A DNA stretch of 64,000 nucleotides from Smittia aterrima (taxonomy: Eukaryota > Arthropoda > Insecta > Diptera > Chironomidae): the NCBI GenBank assembly GCA_033063855.1, contig CP093829.1, forward strand, positions 5,156,243-5,220,242. Direction: 5' to 3'. Every line of letters starts with the position of its first letter. Positions within the stretch are counted from its first letter, which is position 1. Position numbers and translations under genes: made by a program. The notes below the pieces were generated by a model that saw only the letters and a program-made list of their open reading frames with translations, did not search any database and had not been told where the DNA came from. Below are positions 1 through 15,200 of the stretch, in pieces.

Positions 1-257
1 TGCGTCTGCAATATGTGAAAGCCAAAAGATTGTCCGAACATAAAAGTTTTTCTTTCTCCTTTTTCCCGAGAGAAGGAAAATTGAGGAAAAAATCCTCATT
101 CGACTAATGGGTTGTAAAATTAAGTTAAGTGCTTCGACTCTACTTTTTTGAAGCTCCGTGCTTAGCAAAAACTTTTCCGTGAGATTTCTTTTTGCGCTGT
201 GATTTCCACGGTTTGCCAAAAATGCCATTAACGCGATAATAAATCTGAGTAACTCAC

Positions 258-3200
258 CAAAGTTGCTGGAACGAAGGGTGGAACAGTTTCGAAGTAGCCA
301 ACGGTGCTGGTGTATGACCGCAGTAGGAAATAGACGGCCAGGAACATGACGCCAAGCAAGCAGAGGATTCCACCGCTGACGAGACACCAAATCACATATT
401 TTCGAACGCCTGGCTGATGAGGAACTGTAAGCAAAGCAAAAAGATAAAGAAACGTCATTAAACTTTCAAGTCAATTTCACGCAAGTCGAGGAAACTTTGA
501 GCTCGTCGAAAACTTTGTCTATAAAGCATCAACAAACTTTTTTCTTCACTCGACAAGCGAAGCCAACTCTTTGAGTAGTTTTCCCCTCCCGAAAGTAAAT
601 TAAACTCAATTTGCGAGCGAAAATGTTGCAGTAAAACTCTTGGAAAAGTAATTAATTTGAATGAAGAACAAACTGCGAGTGAATAAAATTAAATTACGCA
701 AGAGAAAGGACTGCAGTAAAGATAACACGAAAGTGTGTTGTGTTCTGTTGTTCCGGAAGAGAATCGAGTTTTGTACAGCAACGACAGTTTATCAAGAAAC
801 GAGAAGCTCTAATTGCCAAAGAACTTGTTTTGTTCCAACGTTTGGGAGGCGCAGGGCTTATCGGGATTAATGAGAAATTGTTAGGCAATGCAGAGGAGTT
901 CTCTTTATGTTCTGAGATTAAATCAAGTTCATCGAAGTCTACAAGCAAAAAGTAAATCTCGGACAATATCCATCAATTAGCAGAGAGCTCCAATAAAATT
1001 TCATTAATTTCTCATCCCAAAGTTCGTCCACACTTTTCTCCTTCAAGTCATCGCAAGATCGCTTCGCTTTCCCTAAATCCATAAATTCATTAAAGTTGAT
1101 TAATTGCATTAGTCTCTCCTCTCCCCTCCGTGTTCGACTAAATAAACAAAATAATCTCCGAGTTTGTTTCAGCCGAAAATTGCCGCTGTGGAAATAAATT
1201 TTCCCCGACGCTCTTTCCGAGGCGGCTGAATGAAGAGGCGCTTCGAGAGATTTTGTGCTTTGCGGGCAGTAAATTTTGACCAGCACTCTCCATAAACTTT
1301 GCAATCCACTTTTGAATGTTGTTCATGCACCGCACAATCGTCTATGAGTGAAACTCCGCTCTGGTCTTGTTATTACGGTCATGCGAGTGAGTACAGGTTC
1401 AAGTTGCCCACTCGCACGACGTCTCGACTAAACTTTAATTCCATAAAGTTCTCCACAAAAACAACTTGTCCTGGGATCTGGGATATCTCCTCCGCCCACC
1501 GAGTCGATGTTTTGTCGACTGACCAAACACTCTGCGATGCGAAAACTTTAATAGGTGGAGCATTAAAATTTATTTTTATGGCTTTTTAATTCGTCCTTAA
1601 ATGATATGATGAAGCGTCGGGTCTTTTGTTGTTTGTCCGGAAGAGGTTGTTGTGTCGTGTTCGTCGGCATTCTCCGAGAGCATTCCCTCGCTGCCAATAA
1701 ATAATAAATAGGCCAGCTTGGCTAGTTTCTTCTTGTTCGGTACTCCGCCAAAAGGCTTTCACAAACTGCCCCTTTCGAAAAAGAGAGCAGAGATAAGAGT
1801 GGAAAAACGTTTCATTGATACTCGAGTCTGTGTTCTGCTTTTTTGCTCGCCTATTAAGCTTTTGCTTTTATGAAGCAGGCATTTTAATTATGTGTCGTTA
1901 TTTATTCATGCGGCAACTCAATTAGTTCTAAATTGGGACAGAATGAAGGCTTCTGGAAAACCTAATTGAGATTTTCAATAATGACTGGCCTCTTGTTGCG
2001 TCATATCGACTCACTCGACCGAGACTTAAAAGCTCTCTTTTGCTTTTAATAAAACTTTTTTTGTTGTGCTTCGTGTTCGTTTTCTTTGCATCTAGAGCTG
2101 TTGTTGAAATTTAAATTGAAAAACTTTTCGTCTCCCCCTTTTTTTTGCAGAGGACGAGAGAGATGATTGGCTTTTACGACCAACTAAATGTTTCGAAAAA
2201 ATATTTAAAGTTTTGTGATTTACGAAATGTCAAAGAGTTTACAAATAATGAAGTGAAAAGTCGAAAGTTGTTTGAGTTTGTCGTCGAGCGAACTAACCGA
2301 CTGATGGTGGTCGATGGAGGATGTCGGGCGGTGGTCCCCACGTGCATGTTGGAACGCTGTACTGAACGACTTGCATAACCGGAAATCCATGCATTTTCAC
2401 CGCTTCCTCTGGTAACCACACGCGATTCTCCACAAGCACAAGAATTTTGGCTAATTTTCTTTGCACCTCGTCGAATGGAAAAACTTCTTTTTTTGTTTTC
2501 AGTTTCTCGCTGGATTTATTGCACAATTTTTCCTGTTTATTCACGAACTCTTATTGTTTCACTAGAACTTTCCATCTTTGGTTCTTTACCATCCGATCAC
2601 GTTGCACAAATGAAACTCTTTAGGGAGGAAGGAAGAAGTAAACTCAATTAGATGAGCTCTGCGTTTATCTATCAAACAACCAAGCAATGATTTTCCGTTT
2701 TCGATGTAATTAAAAAGTTGTTTCATCATCTCCGAACGAAAGTCTCGCAATCTCTTAATCTTCCATCGCTTGTTTCAATTTGATTACATAAATCACGATG
2801 GCAACGACGACTTGACTACCGGAGAAACTTTTCTTCTTCGAATTGTGAATCCTTTGGATCTAGTTTAAACCGTAATATTGACACTTGCCAGAGCAGTGTC
2901 TCGTGGAAATCAATACAAAGTGTCCCAGTCGAAGAATTATTGGCAAGAAGGGAAAAAGTTCATCGCAAAGTAAAAATACAAACAATTTTTTAAAATAAAA
3001 ATCCTGGGAAGGAAAGTTTTTCGATTTCATATTAGGAGAGAAGCGCTGGCAATTTATGTCTGTTCGTCGTGAACTTTTCCCTTCTTGGTGACAGTGTTGA
3101 TATTTATGACTATTCGAAGGATTTTCATCTTTCATTAAAAACTTTCGCCCGGTTCGAAGCGAAACTTTGCTTCTTCGATTAGAGGTTTTAAATGAAGGAA

Positions 3201-6200
3201 TATTTCTGGTGATTTGGGTCAGAACGAACGCTCCGAGAATTTCGAAAAGTTTGTTGGCAAAACTCTCTCTCACTCGTTCGCCTGATTTAAAATTTGAACA
3301 GCAAAAGTTTGAATTCAATTTCAGATTGTTTCCCAGAGAGCCAGGGAATGCTTGAGGATCAGCGATTATGATTAATTGACCCTCTGATCTCTCTCGAGGA
3401 GTATTGAGGTGGAAAGGGCAGAAGAGCTGTCCAGTTCAGCAGAAAACTCTTGTGATTGGCATTTTTATTGTTTGTTATGGGCAACGCACGTTTTCACATT
3501 CACATTTGAATGTTTCATGGACTTTTATTCGAATGACATTCGTTTTCTCTCTGGAAACAATCGAAATCGATGGAAATCGTTTCAAGCTCGAATCAAGAAG
3601 AATTAGTAGAGAAATCTGCTTCGTTCAGCACATGTCACGGATTTGCGTGAGAGGCTGACGAGTGTGGGACTTTATAAGCTTTCTTCACGACCATGTTTGC
3701 TTCATGAAAAATGATGAAAAGGAGAAAAATAAATTTATGGTAATTTAAATGTAATAAATCAAAACAATTTCCATGGATCCACCGTCGTCTACTTGTTTCA
3801 ATCACGCCAACAGACATTTCTAGAGGGCACGCTTCCCAGTTGGGATCAATTTGCAACGAAAATAGGCGAAACTTCTTCTTTAAAGCATATTTTGATTCAC
3901 TCGAGAATTTTCATCGCTAAACAGAATTTACGCTTTTGTTTATTCTTCGTCATCGTCGTTCTCCCCAACCCGGAAAACTTCCGGAAAAAATCACGTTGCG
4001 GAGCAAAAAACAAGACGAAGAAAATCTTGATGTTTGCCATCGAGATATGTGTACATGCAAAATAAACATCCGAGCGGCTTTACGTGAGCCTGTCGCTGTG
4101 TGGATGCCATGAAAAATGAAAAACTAGCGCACTAGGACATCTTCTCGCTCATTTCATTCATTCACATTTCAATTTTTCATGTTTTTTTCTTGTTTGTGCT
4201 GCTTGAATGAGAGCCAAGCATACGGAAGGAAGACAGACATTCAAAGGCCCTCCTAGTCTGCTGCATTTAGACGGCGGCCGGAATTAAAATATGAATCTTT
4301 AATGTCACACTTGTTTTACTTGCCAAAAAGACGAAGAGTGAAGAGTGAGAAAGTCTCAAGAGAACTTTCTTGTGGAGAATGTTTGAGGCGGAATCTTTGA
4401 AGGGTGATTGATGGTTTTGCAAGTGAACGAGAGAGAGCGAGGCTCTATTTAGACGTCAGACGAAATTCCAACGAGAAGTACTCAAGCTCAACAACAACAT
4501 CAAGCTCTCCGGTAATGAAATCAAGGGAGGAACTTTCACTCGTTACCACATCTTGAGACTCTCCATCTCGATCCATCGTCTCGAGTTTATTCAATTCACA
4601 TCGCACGACATGAAACGAGATTTTCTTCGAGATTTTATTGCACCGACTTACAACCTCATAATGGTTTTCTGTGATATGATTAGAGCAGAGGAGCGACACT
4701 GATGTAAAACGTGAAACACGAAAAAAATTCTGTTTCTATCTACACGCGCGAAAAACTTTCTTTCTTAACTTTTTCTTCATGTTCAACGTGTCAGAGCAAT
4801 TCGAGATGGTTTTTAACATTCGGCAACAGTTGGAAATTCTTTGTTTTGTCTTGGTTGGTAGGAAGCCGTGTCGCATTCTGTCTTGTTACGGCTTGTCATT
4901 TAATTTAATAGAAACTTCACCTTTCGTCGTTCGTTCCGACCTGAGAACTCTCACACGATGTCAAGCAAATGCTCGAAGTGATCTGAGAAAAGCGCAGTCG
5001 AGTTTCTTCTTTTCGGAACTCCATCAGAGGATTAAGGAAAGGAACGACGACGTCTTTCGATATTGATGACAAGACACAACCCTTCGAATCAACTCCTCGA
5101 CTCACTCCCATCGAATTTTCCTTCGTCGGGAATATTTTCCTTTCCGCTCGCTCGAGAAAAGCCTTTTCCTTGTAAAAATGTATCATTTGTTATCGTTATT
5201 GGATGATTTCAATAAAAGCGAGCGGAGGCAACAAACAACATTCCACATTTTTCTCAATTCGAAAGATATTCAAAACATACGACACGGCGAGATAACAGCG
5301 AGCAACATTTTATTCGAAGTGACAATAAATTAAATTGCTGAGAACATAGCGAATGGAAAACAACAAGAGACGGAGAATTTTCCGACAGTTTTCGAGGATT
5401 TTTTTTTGTTAGAGTGACAGGAGCCCGAAAAATTCCACTGTGTTTGTTTTTTAGCAAGAACAATCGAGAATATTTCCACCAAAACTCTTTCAAATTCAAT
5501 TGATTCACTCGAAGATTATCGAAAACGGGAAATTTTGCTTGTTTGTCTCGCAAATATTTACAGATTTCTTCAAACAATTCACATTTTCATCGTTTTTACA
5601 TAAAATTTTTGGAACTTTTCACTCGCGACCTTTTCGCTTCACACGATACGCGACTGCAGACATTGAAATCACGAATTGAACTGAACGCGAAAAGGAAAAT
5701 GCATCGCAATCATATTCTGTAATTTCCCATGTGAAGGAGTTTTCCAAGGATCGAAGGGGAAAAATTTAAGGCGAATTCAGTTGCGACATGAAAATTTCAA
5801 TGAATTTGAAAGTGTTTTGATGAATTTAGTTTTTAAATAAATTTTCTTTGATATTTCGAAACATTTTCTTAATTTTTCTTTTCATTTCATCAAATATTTC
5901 CTTAGAAATTTCATTTTAACTTCACAAGCAATCGAACAGAGCGAATTCATTTGATTTTCCCTTCGCGCATGCTCACACAAAAGCAAAGATATCCTCAACG
6001 ATATCAAATCGATATTTCTTCTTCTCGTTCTCTCCTCCGCTGTATCAAAACATGAAATTGTGTTTATGAAATATCCTTGGAAATGTTGCCGTGGAAATCA
6101 GGAGAGCGAGAGAAGTTGCCCGCAGAACTTTACATCATAAATTGACATATGATTGTTATTAATTTTTATTGTTTTTCTCCTTCTTTAGGTTCATTTCATT

Positions 6201-9200
6201 TCCTTTCTTTCTCCGCTCCAAATGCCAACCAAATCACTCGTAATATCAGGAACATGTAGGAAAACATTCGCAATAAATGTGAATACATTTGATTTGCCTC
6301 ATCTATGTTAATGTTCCGTTTTATTACAGTTTCGTTAGTGAAGCTTTCTCTCTCTCTCCCTAACACACTCTGAGCTTCTGATACGAACATGTCAATTTTG
6401 TGATAAAAATTAATCATTTAACGCTCTCGACGTGAGCGAGAGAGCTCGAAATGAAGTCTACTAAGTAGCGGAAGAAAATTGAAAACATGATAAACATTCC
6501 TCTTAATCACTTGCGATATTCTCTCGTTCAATCACTTGAGATAACTCCAAATTGGATAATTTTCTGGGAAAGCGATATCATTCAATGAAAAAAGTGTTCA
6601 CACCGATGTTGACTTGCCGGGAAAAGTGTGATAAGAAAAAACATTCTAGCAGCACTCCCGATTTACCCGCGAGCAACACATTTTAATAAATCGTTTCAGC
6701 GCTGTCTCTGTTCGTTCTCAAAGAGCAGCCTTGATTGTGGGAGAAGCCCATCGACGGAAGCACAAACATAAAAAGGGAAAATGAAAAACGATTTTTTATT
6801 GAATTCTTTTCTCTTTCAACTTGGCGCTCCGTGCCAATGCTTTGTGGCTGGCGAAAGCGTTTTTTCTTGAGGTTGCCAGCTGTCGATGATAGAGGATTCG
6901 TGACAGTCATTAATCATCAATCCTGATAATAAAGCTTCCGATTAAACTTTCTCTCTCTCGACTCTCATCGACGCTGCTGCTTCATCGTTTTCAGATTACA
7001 CTTTCAGACTTCACGTGATGGAAAAGTTTCGCAAACAACTTTCCTTTTCAGCAAACAAAGCTTGCTTGCGATCGAATCGAAGCTTTCGGGTTAGTGCAGA
7101 AAAATGTGTTTTTGGTTGCTCCATTTACATTTGCTATGGATGAGCAGGGGAGTGTAGATAAGAGCTCTCTTCATAGTTTTAAAACATCGAGCGTGAAAAA
7201 TGGAAAATCCATTCGTAACTCTCGATGTGCAGCTCTCCGCTTCCTTTCCCGCATTGGGAAAATGAATTAATCAGGATTAACAAGCAAAGATGAATGCGAA
7301 GCTCGAAGCTCAGAAATCTGCTCCATCATTTCTCGTTAATGGCACGAGCAAGCGAAGGGGAAGTCGTGTGTGGAAGGGTAGAAGAAGGTGAATAATTTTA
7401 TTATCGTAATCCGTCGTTTCGAGGTGCGATTGTTGTGCTTTCATGCCCGCTAAGCATTATTATTGTTTTATGAAAGTGGATGGAAAAATTGTTTTGTCAT
7501 CGCGAGAGTGAGCGAGAGAAATTAACGATGTCGTGCTGACCTGATCGAAAACACTCTAACTCTTAAGACAACGATGATAACGTGTGCTTAATCATCAAAG
7601 TAAACACGCTCGAGATAATTTAAAACTTTCTGAACCAAGACGATAGCAATTAAACGCAGCAGATTAAATTACTCTACTCATTCTCTCCCCTTTGCGTTTG
7701 TGGAAATATTTAAATTAATTGGCGCTATGGTAAAACTACCAACAGAAACTCTCCCCCCTTTTCTCTACTGGAACTGTTCTCGGAGCATTGAGATGGCAAA
7801 ACAAGAAGCCGAACAACAATCGAAAAGTTTTCCTCAAACTTTTCTTTGTGAGGTTTCCTCAGAGCATAGCGACGAGCACTTTCATGTGAGCTACGAGAGT
7901 AAGACTTAAGTTGAAAGAGTTTATAAATTCACTTAATTTAATGGCTCTCGTCGTGCCGGAGCAGCTTTTTCGAGTTTATTAGAAAATGTTGTGTGAAGAG
8001 AGAAGTTAAGCAAACTCTTCCACTTTCTGGATTCGCATTGCTGTGGCTTTTGAGTAACTTTAACTTCTTTCCAAAAGCTGGGCACAAAAGATTAAAATGA
8101 GAAAACTTTCGGCTCTTTAATTTATCAACGTAAATTGTCGCAATCTCTCAACAAAACGACAAGCATTTCATCTGCTTTAGTTTTTTGTTCCGCTTTGTTT
8201 ATTCATTAAAAGAAATTTATGAAGAAATTCTGTAACTTAATCTCGGTAGAGCTGGAAGAAATCTCATTAGTGCCGTTGCACAAAAAGCGAACTTTTCCTG
8301 CTTCTTCAAAGACAACAAGAGACGAGAAGAAGAAGAATGGAGAGAGACGGGGAACGTAATTTATTGCGAAAACAACGGAACAATGGAAGAGAACAAGCAA
8401 AATTTGTCTATGATACTTTACACCTGAGCACCTTCATTCGTCCCCGAAATGACGCAAACATCGTTTTTATTATCAACGGAATTCGAAAGTGGGAAGCAAC
8501 GTGTGTGCAAATTGGAAAATTTATTTCAGATTAGACTATTATTTTGACACTTTTATTAAGGGCTCAATAAATCATTCTCAGATAAATTCATCCCATGGAC
8601 CGACAGTTGCTTAGGTCGAGCCGCTTCTCGAGAGTCGACAGACAGGCAGCAGCAACAGAAGTGAGATTATAAATGTATCAAAGTAACAAATTACTCGACG
8701 CTCTGGTCCCGAATAATGGAAAGTCAGGAAGGACGATGATAACCGTGCAGCTCAGTCTAAAGCACCTTCATTAGTCGGCGTAGAGTGGGAGAATTTAAAT
8801 AATGAATTTACAGAAACGCTGAAGCTTTCGCTTGGCTTGCTAGCGTTGCCCTATTTTGGATCATTCATTCCCTTTTTCTAGTTCACGGTCATCGTCGTGA
8901 TTTATTTTAATGTGGGCTTGGGGAAATGAAAAATCTCATTCAGAAAGAGAGGGACGTTTATGACGAGCATAAATTTTGAAATGAGGGCGAACCGGACTTA
9001 AAAATGAATTTTCCAACAAATTGCTCAAGCGCTCGTTTGTTGTTGTTGCTGTTTGGATGGTCGTGCAGTTCTACAGACAACAGATGCTCTTCGAAAGCTT
9101 ATTTAGTGCAATATCATTGTGAATTTTTCAAAATAAGTTTCACTTTAATCGGCTGCAAGCTTTTTCCTTCCCTTAAGCTTCTTCTCGTTCAGAGCTTGTC

Positions 9201-12200
9201 ATCGCATCTTGAGCTGGATTAAAAGCAGAGAGAAGATCTTCTCTCCTTCAAGTGCTCAACAAATGAAAGTCTGAGCTGCTCATTTCTTCCCTCTTGACGG
9301 AGACTGATGAAACGGGATTACGTGTACACATCAGAGATTAGAGAATCGCTTCAAGATATCGCCCGTTCCACATATCATCACCTAATTACTGTTTCATCCC
9401 TTCCCCAGAGATCGGGGGCTTGATGAGTGGCGATGATGATTCCAGACGTCTTTCACATTGTTGTCGACAAATCTCAGCTTATACGAGACGGCAATGTATA
9501 AATAAAACATGAACGACACAATCATGTGACGAAGAACGAATCGTCTCAGTTTCTTTTTCAATGCTAAAGCTTTTTTCTCGAGGGTGGACTTACCCAAAAC
9601 ATTTATCAACTTTTATTTATGTAATTTTTCTCCTCTTCTGCTTTCATCGTTCGTTCGTGAACATTAAATTATTTGTATCATGTCGTAGTGGAATATCCAT
9701 CAGCTTCCGTTACTAGATTCTCTCTCTCTCTCTTCATCTTTGCGTGTCTACTTGCTGTGAGCTTTCAACTCTCAGCGTCTTATCAACGGCAAAGGAGATC
9801 ATAAAATCTGAAGCGGAAGTTGTCTCGTGACTTTGCGAGTCTATAAAAGATGAACGTCGAGGCATTTCAATCAACTTTCGTCATGTTCGACGTTAATATT
9901 TAATGTTTCTGACGTTCTAATGAAGACTTCGTTGAGAGAGACGCTCTCTCGAGCAATTTAAACATTTTTGACTTTGAAAAACCATTTTCTCAAAATTGAA
10001 ACACTGAAAGATGTCAACTAAATTCGACCTAGCTTCTTCAAGCCTCTCTTGAGTCTTTCTACGATGTGACAGCTTCACGGTTGAAGAAGCTCAAAGTGGA
10101 GCGATGTCAAAACTTGAAAGCTCTGCCAGACGAAGAAATCGTATTTCACGATTAATTTGGCAACGAGTAGAGCTGCTTTAAAAATAGCAAAAATTTGGGA
10201 CTTTGTTGCGCAATTATTCGGTTTGAGAGTTTTTCTCGAAGGAAGCGTGACGAAAACGAGTCAACCTCGACTACATTTTTGATGAATGAAGTGAAGAGAA
10301 AAGATCTCATTTTACGATAAAAGTAAATTTGTTGTTTGAAGCTTTTGCGTTTTCACAAAAAGGTTCGTAACTCAATCCTTTCGATCGTATCAAGCAATCT
10401 CTTGATTTTCCCAACTAAATGAGATCGGATTATGAATTTTCCATTAACCAAAACTCAATGTAACGTCAAGAATATCAAGATTATCGATTGCAAGCATCAG
10501 TCAAACATCAAACAGCTCAATTTTAATAAACTTTCGGTCGTCATGACGATGATGCCTTGTAGGCAGTTTGCTTAACGCAAATCACTGAATCGGACGAAAT
10601 ATTTTTGATATCGTTCGTAACTTCAATCAAGCGAGCACTTCGTGACGACTAATTCACGTTCCTTTTGATATGGAAATCATGAAACCGCACAAAATTCAAC
10701 CTCAGGATGGATTTATTAAAAAATATTATTTCCATTTCAGAATCGCTTTGCTTTTAATTTTCAAAAGCGACGACAATAATTTTCTCCGTTCGATGTTCTT
10801 CGCATAAAAGTAATTTATTCACAACCAGCGAGCAATTACGCATAAATCATTGTCATTTAAGTGCCTCCAAGTAAATACCGCCACGCAAACTCAATTTCCC
10901 TTTGGCTCTGCGAAGACCTCATCCCTCTTAATGATGGTGTTTCAAGGGTTGATTAGACGGAGCTCAGTGGTGATTTAATTCGAGTCTCAAAATGCCAAAT
11001 TAATCAAAAAATAATTTTTTTTGGTGTTATTGCTCTCGAGTAGACCGAGAAGGTTTAATGGCGCTCCCCCGACTCATTCCGAAAACCCTTCACAGTGAAA
11101 TTTAATTGTCTAAACTTCACTCTTGCTGTGCTGTTGCCGCATTCATTAAAAGAAGCTTCGTTTTAATGTTGTTTGTTTTTCCTCATCGTTTTGCATTTAA
11201 AACAAAATATTTTCCCCGGAAATTAACATAATTCGCGAGTCTCTCTCGTTCTGCTTTTGGAAATGGAATTGAAAGGAAAAATACTTCTTAGCTCGTCTCT
11301 GATTTACGGCTTGTAAATATGAGAAGAAGAATTTCTAAAGATTCAATCTTTCTTGTTGACTGTCGGAAGTTAATTGAACCGTTCCTGACGATGCTTGGTG
11401 TTGCGCGTTGTTTTGATTTTAATGAATTTCCTTCTCTCCCTTCCGAATAATAATCAATATCCAGATGAGCAGGGAGAAATGCTTTGGCGAGATGAGGCAG
11501 TTAATTAAAAAATTAATTGGCTCCGATCTGAAAGGCGAGCCGAAGAGCTCTCACAATTAAACTTTTAATTGAAATTCAAGCTCCTGCGAATGAATTGTTT
11601 CAAGTTGCGCAATTTTTAATTAAAACTTCACCCCATGCACCTGATATTAATTTGAGCTGGAGCTTTGACATGGCGTCATCCATTGTTTGCTGCTCTTTTC
11701 ATAGAGAAAAAAAAATCTCTCGATTAACGCTGCGGTTATTTGCATTTATTTTGTGTTTGATGTAAAATTGTTTGCAGTTATTGGCTCGCGGAGAATAAAT
11801 AAGTGGCGGTTTTTCCACACGAGAAAACTTTTAACGTCGCTCCCATAAATTTCAATTTTACATCGCTGTTCAGAGAATTTAATAAAAAACTGTTTCCATG
11901 ACTGCGGAAATTTGCATTTTCTCCTTTAGCTCGGAGAGTCATAAAAAAAAGTTGAGCTTTAGAAAACTTCTCACTTTCACTGCCGTCGTCATGAAAAGCA
12001 AAATCGTAAGCGCTCTCACGACGGGGGAGGACAGAAAGCAAGCACACACATTCCCATGCCATAAAAATCTTTTCACTAGGATGAATGCCTCATATGTGCA
12101 CACGAGAAATGTATTCCGCTCTCTAACTACGCCATAATAAAATGATGCCTGATGTTATATTTTCCTCTCTCTTTCGGTTCTGATTTTTCCCTTCTTCGCA

Positions 12201-15200
12201 GCCACTGAATCACAATGTACACATTTAATATTTTTCCTCCTTCTTCTCAGATCGCTACAGCTTGAGAAAGATGCGAGTCGGTCGGAGGGTAGACACAGTT
12301 ATAAATAAATATTATTTCTTCGTGTCTTGTTTAAGCGTGTAATGCCATAAAGCTAAAAGAGATTTCTAAATAGGATAATAAAGCAGCATAAAATATATTT
12401 TTATATGTTTTGTGACTACTTTACTCTACTTTCTCGGCTCCTTATGCTCAGCAATCTTGCACAGCCTATATTCTGTGTATCGTCAATTTCTCGTCGAAAG
12501 CTTTCTAAGGTAAAGAGGAGCTTTTCAGGCCTGGCGAGGCGGGAATCCGCACACAATATTTTTATGTCGAAATATGTAGCTTTTGAGCTTATAAAGAAAA
12601 AAGAACATTAAGCGGAAGATGTCGCATAGATAAAGAAAAAATCTAGATTTCGAAAAAGAAAAAAGAAATCTTTTTCATTGAATTTCTTGAAAATAAAAAA
12701 CAAATTCACGAAATCTATTTCTAAACTTTATCTATGACCGATATATAACAGTTTAGCTTCTACGAGAAATTATTTTCTCTCAAAGAATGTTTATTTAGAC
12801 GCTTGTAAAGTTTATCTTGTCGGATGGAAATGCGCTTGAGAAAATCCTGTTCAAACTTTCTTCGTAAGGAACTTATACGACGAATAGTTTCAAAAGCTTT
12901 TTCCATTGGATCAGTTGTTTCCCCAGCTGTCGGGGAGAGAAAACCTTCTTTTAGATATGCATGGTCATGATTGAGTGTTCTCTTGAGTTACGATAAATCA
13001 ATCAATAATCGTTTCTATCTGATGCAGCCCTCATGCCTTTGAAAACATTCTAATCATAATGCCAGTAAATTATTCCTCAGACTGATTTGGGTCACAAAGA
13101 GAAACAATTTTGGCCTCGGCTCATCTTCATCGTCAAAGTTCATAGGCGCAACTATAATTTTGTTCTAATTTCCCTTCTGGCAATAATTCAAATATTAATT
13201 CCACTTCGACTGAGATTCATTCGAAGAATTTTCTCCTTCAATTATTCAAAAGGAATCGATAATGAAGTGATTAGACGGCAGCCATTTGAGCGAAAGATAT
13301 AATAAGTAATTAGAGATGACTAGTCATTACTGAATCATGAAGGTGGGAAGTTGTCAAGTCCATTCAGCATTCGTAGACTTAATGATAAAACTTTCGACGA
13401 AACAAATATATGAGCTCAGAGAAGGTAAGAAGTTCTACAACTCGAGAATATGCTTCATTTGATAATTAACCTCAATGTGAATCTCATAAGTTATTTGCTA
13501 TCTTCTAACTTCAACAGACGAGAATAAGTTTTAATGACTCTAAGTTCCTAAAACTGCAACATCGCATGTTTGTAAAGCGGTTTTTTGCATGTCTGCACGT
13601 AACATAATTTACGGTCGCAAAATATAAACACGAAGCAACTTTTTCACGTCTCTAATGTCAGAAGAGATTATAACCAAAGTGAATTCTTAGGATTGCGAAA
13701 AAAAATTTCTTGGTGACGAGAAAAAAGAAAAGTTCAAAAAACTCTAATTAACTGTTCAATCTGCAGACGATAAACTTTAGAAGCCATAAACTGAATTCAC
13801 TGACAATAATTACGAGGGATGAGTTCATTAAGGCTGATGAAAATCAAATTGCGAAAGCAATTCCACGTCGGTTGATAAAATTATGTTTATGCCACACTTC
13901 ATAAATTTCGCAGCACATTCAATGTCCATATTGCAGATTTTATGATCTGTCGCATATAAAACGATGACAGCAGAGTGTGCTGAGTTAAATCATGAGATCA
14001 TAAACGAATAGAACTTTTGATAAATTACTCTGATGGGGATTTTTCGCGTTTTTGGTTTGGTTAGTTCGTGTAAACAAAGTTTATAGGTTCCGCGAGTCGA
14101 TGATAACAAAAGCTTGACGTTTAGTTGCTCAGTTCATTATTATCTGCTTCATTCACTTCAACAACGAATAAACGAACGTACGACATGAGACAAAAGCTCT
14201 ACTCACAAAGCTCAATTTAATGGCTTTCATTTTGCCTCCCCGCCAGCGTTGGCATATTTTTATGACAAAATGGATTTCACATCAACGTCGTCCTACACGA
14301 CCAAAGAGCGAATGAGACATTAAATCTTTCCGAGACGACGATAAAAGTGCTGCATCTTGTCTTCTCTCGTGGTAAATCAATCGGCATCTTTATCTGTAAG
14401 CGCTGCCAGTTTTTATGGCACTGACTGTCGTATCATTCTCGACGAAATTGTGTTTGAATCATCAGAAATGTCTCGATCGGAGAAAGCTTTCTTTGATTCA
14501 CCCACTCGTACGACAAACATGAAAATTGTTCTGCGTCAGCTGATTCCTCCCTCAGCATTTCCTCGTTTGCTCGTTTTCCCTCGACGCAACGAGAAAATCG
14601 AGAAACAAACGACGAAGCTCAAACTCTCAGCAGCACACACACGCTTATTATTTATCATCTGCTCGAAATCGTTAGTCGTCTTAGAAAAATTCATAACATT
14701 GACAATAAACTTTTCTTGTTACTTCTTCTCCTCGTGTATTAACGAGCGTCGGCTCCATTAACTTCAATGAAGGTAATTTGTATTGACTTGGGAGAAAAAG
14801 AGGGAAAAAGCGAGAATCGAAAGTTTTCTCCAAAAAGGAAAATCACGAGAAGTTTCTGCCTTCTCCCAAATGTGGCATTAGCATAATGCGAGTTTATGTT
14901 CATGCCTTAATATCCTCGAATACAAAAGATTCGAAGAAGAATGTGGTCACATATGTCGAGGCAATTAAGATATCAGAAGCCTATTTGTGTAACTTTCCGA
15001 AGCAATTTCCCGGGAAATTTATGAAAAACGAAATGAATTTCTTCAATTTATTGCAAAAGCAAGGGAGGATGAAATTGCTTTTGTAAAGTTTTTAAAAGTT
15101 TCTCTTTTTCATTGAATCGTTTGAGCTGATGACGACGCTTCTTGACAATCACTTAAAAGCTTTTTATTCTCTTTGTTAAAAAGCTTTTCAAAACAAAGTT

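Noticed and set aside
2860..3318. 152-codon minus-strand ORF
   Set aside because: Composition of translated AT-rich DNA, no recognisable motif, and it lies within the host intron without exon-like ends.
14357..14761. 134-codon plus-strand ORF
   Set aside because: No domain, signal peptide or splice partner; Ser/Phe-rich composition and length compatible with chance. It lies inside the large intron.
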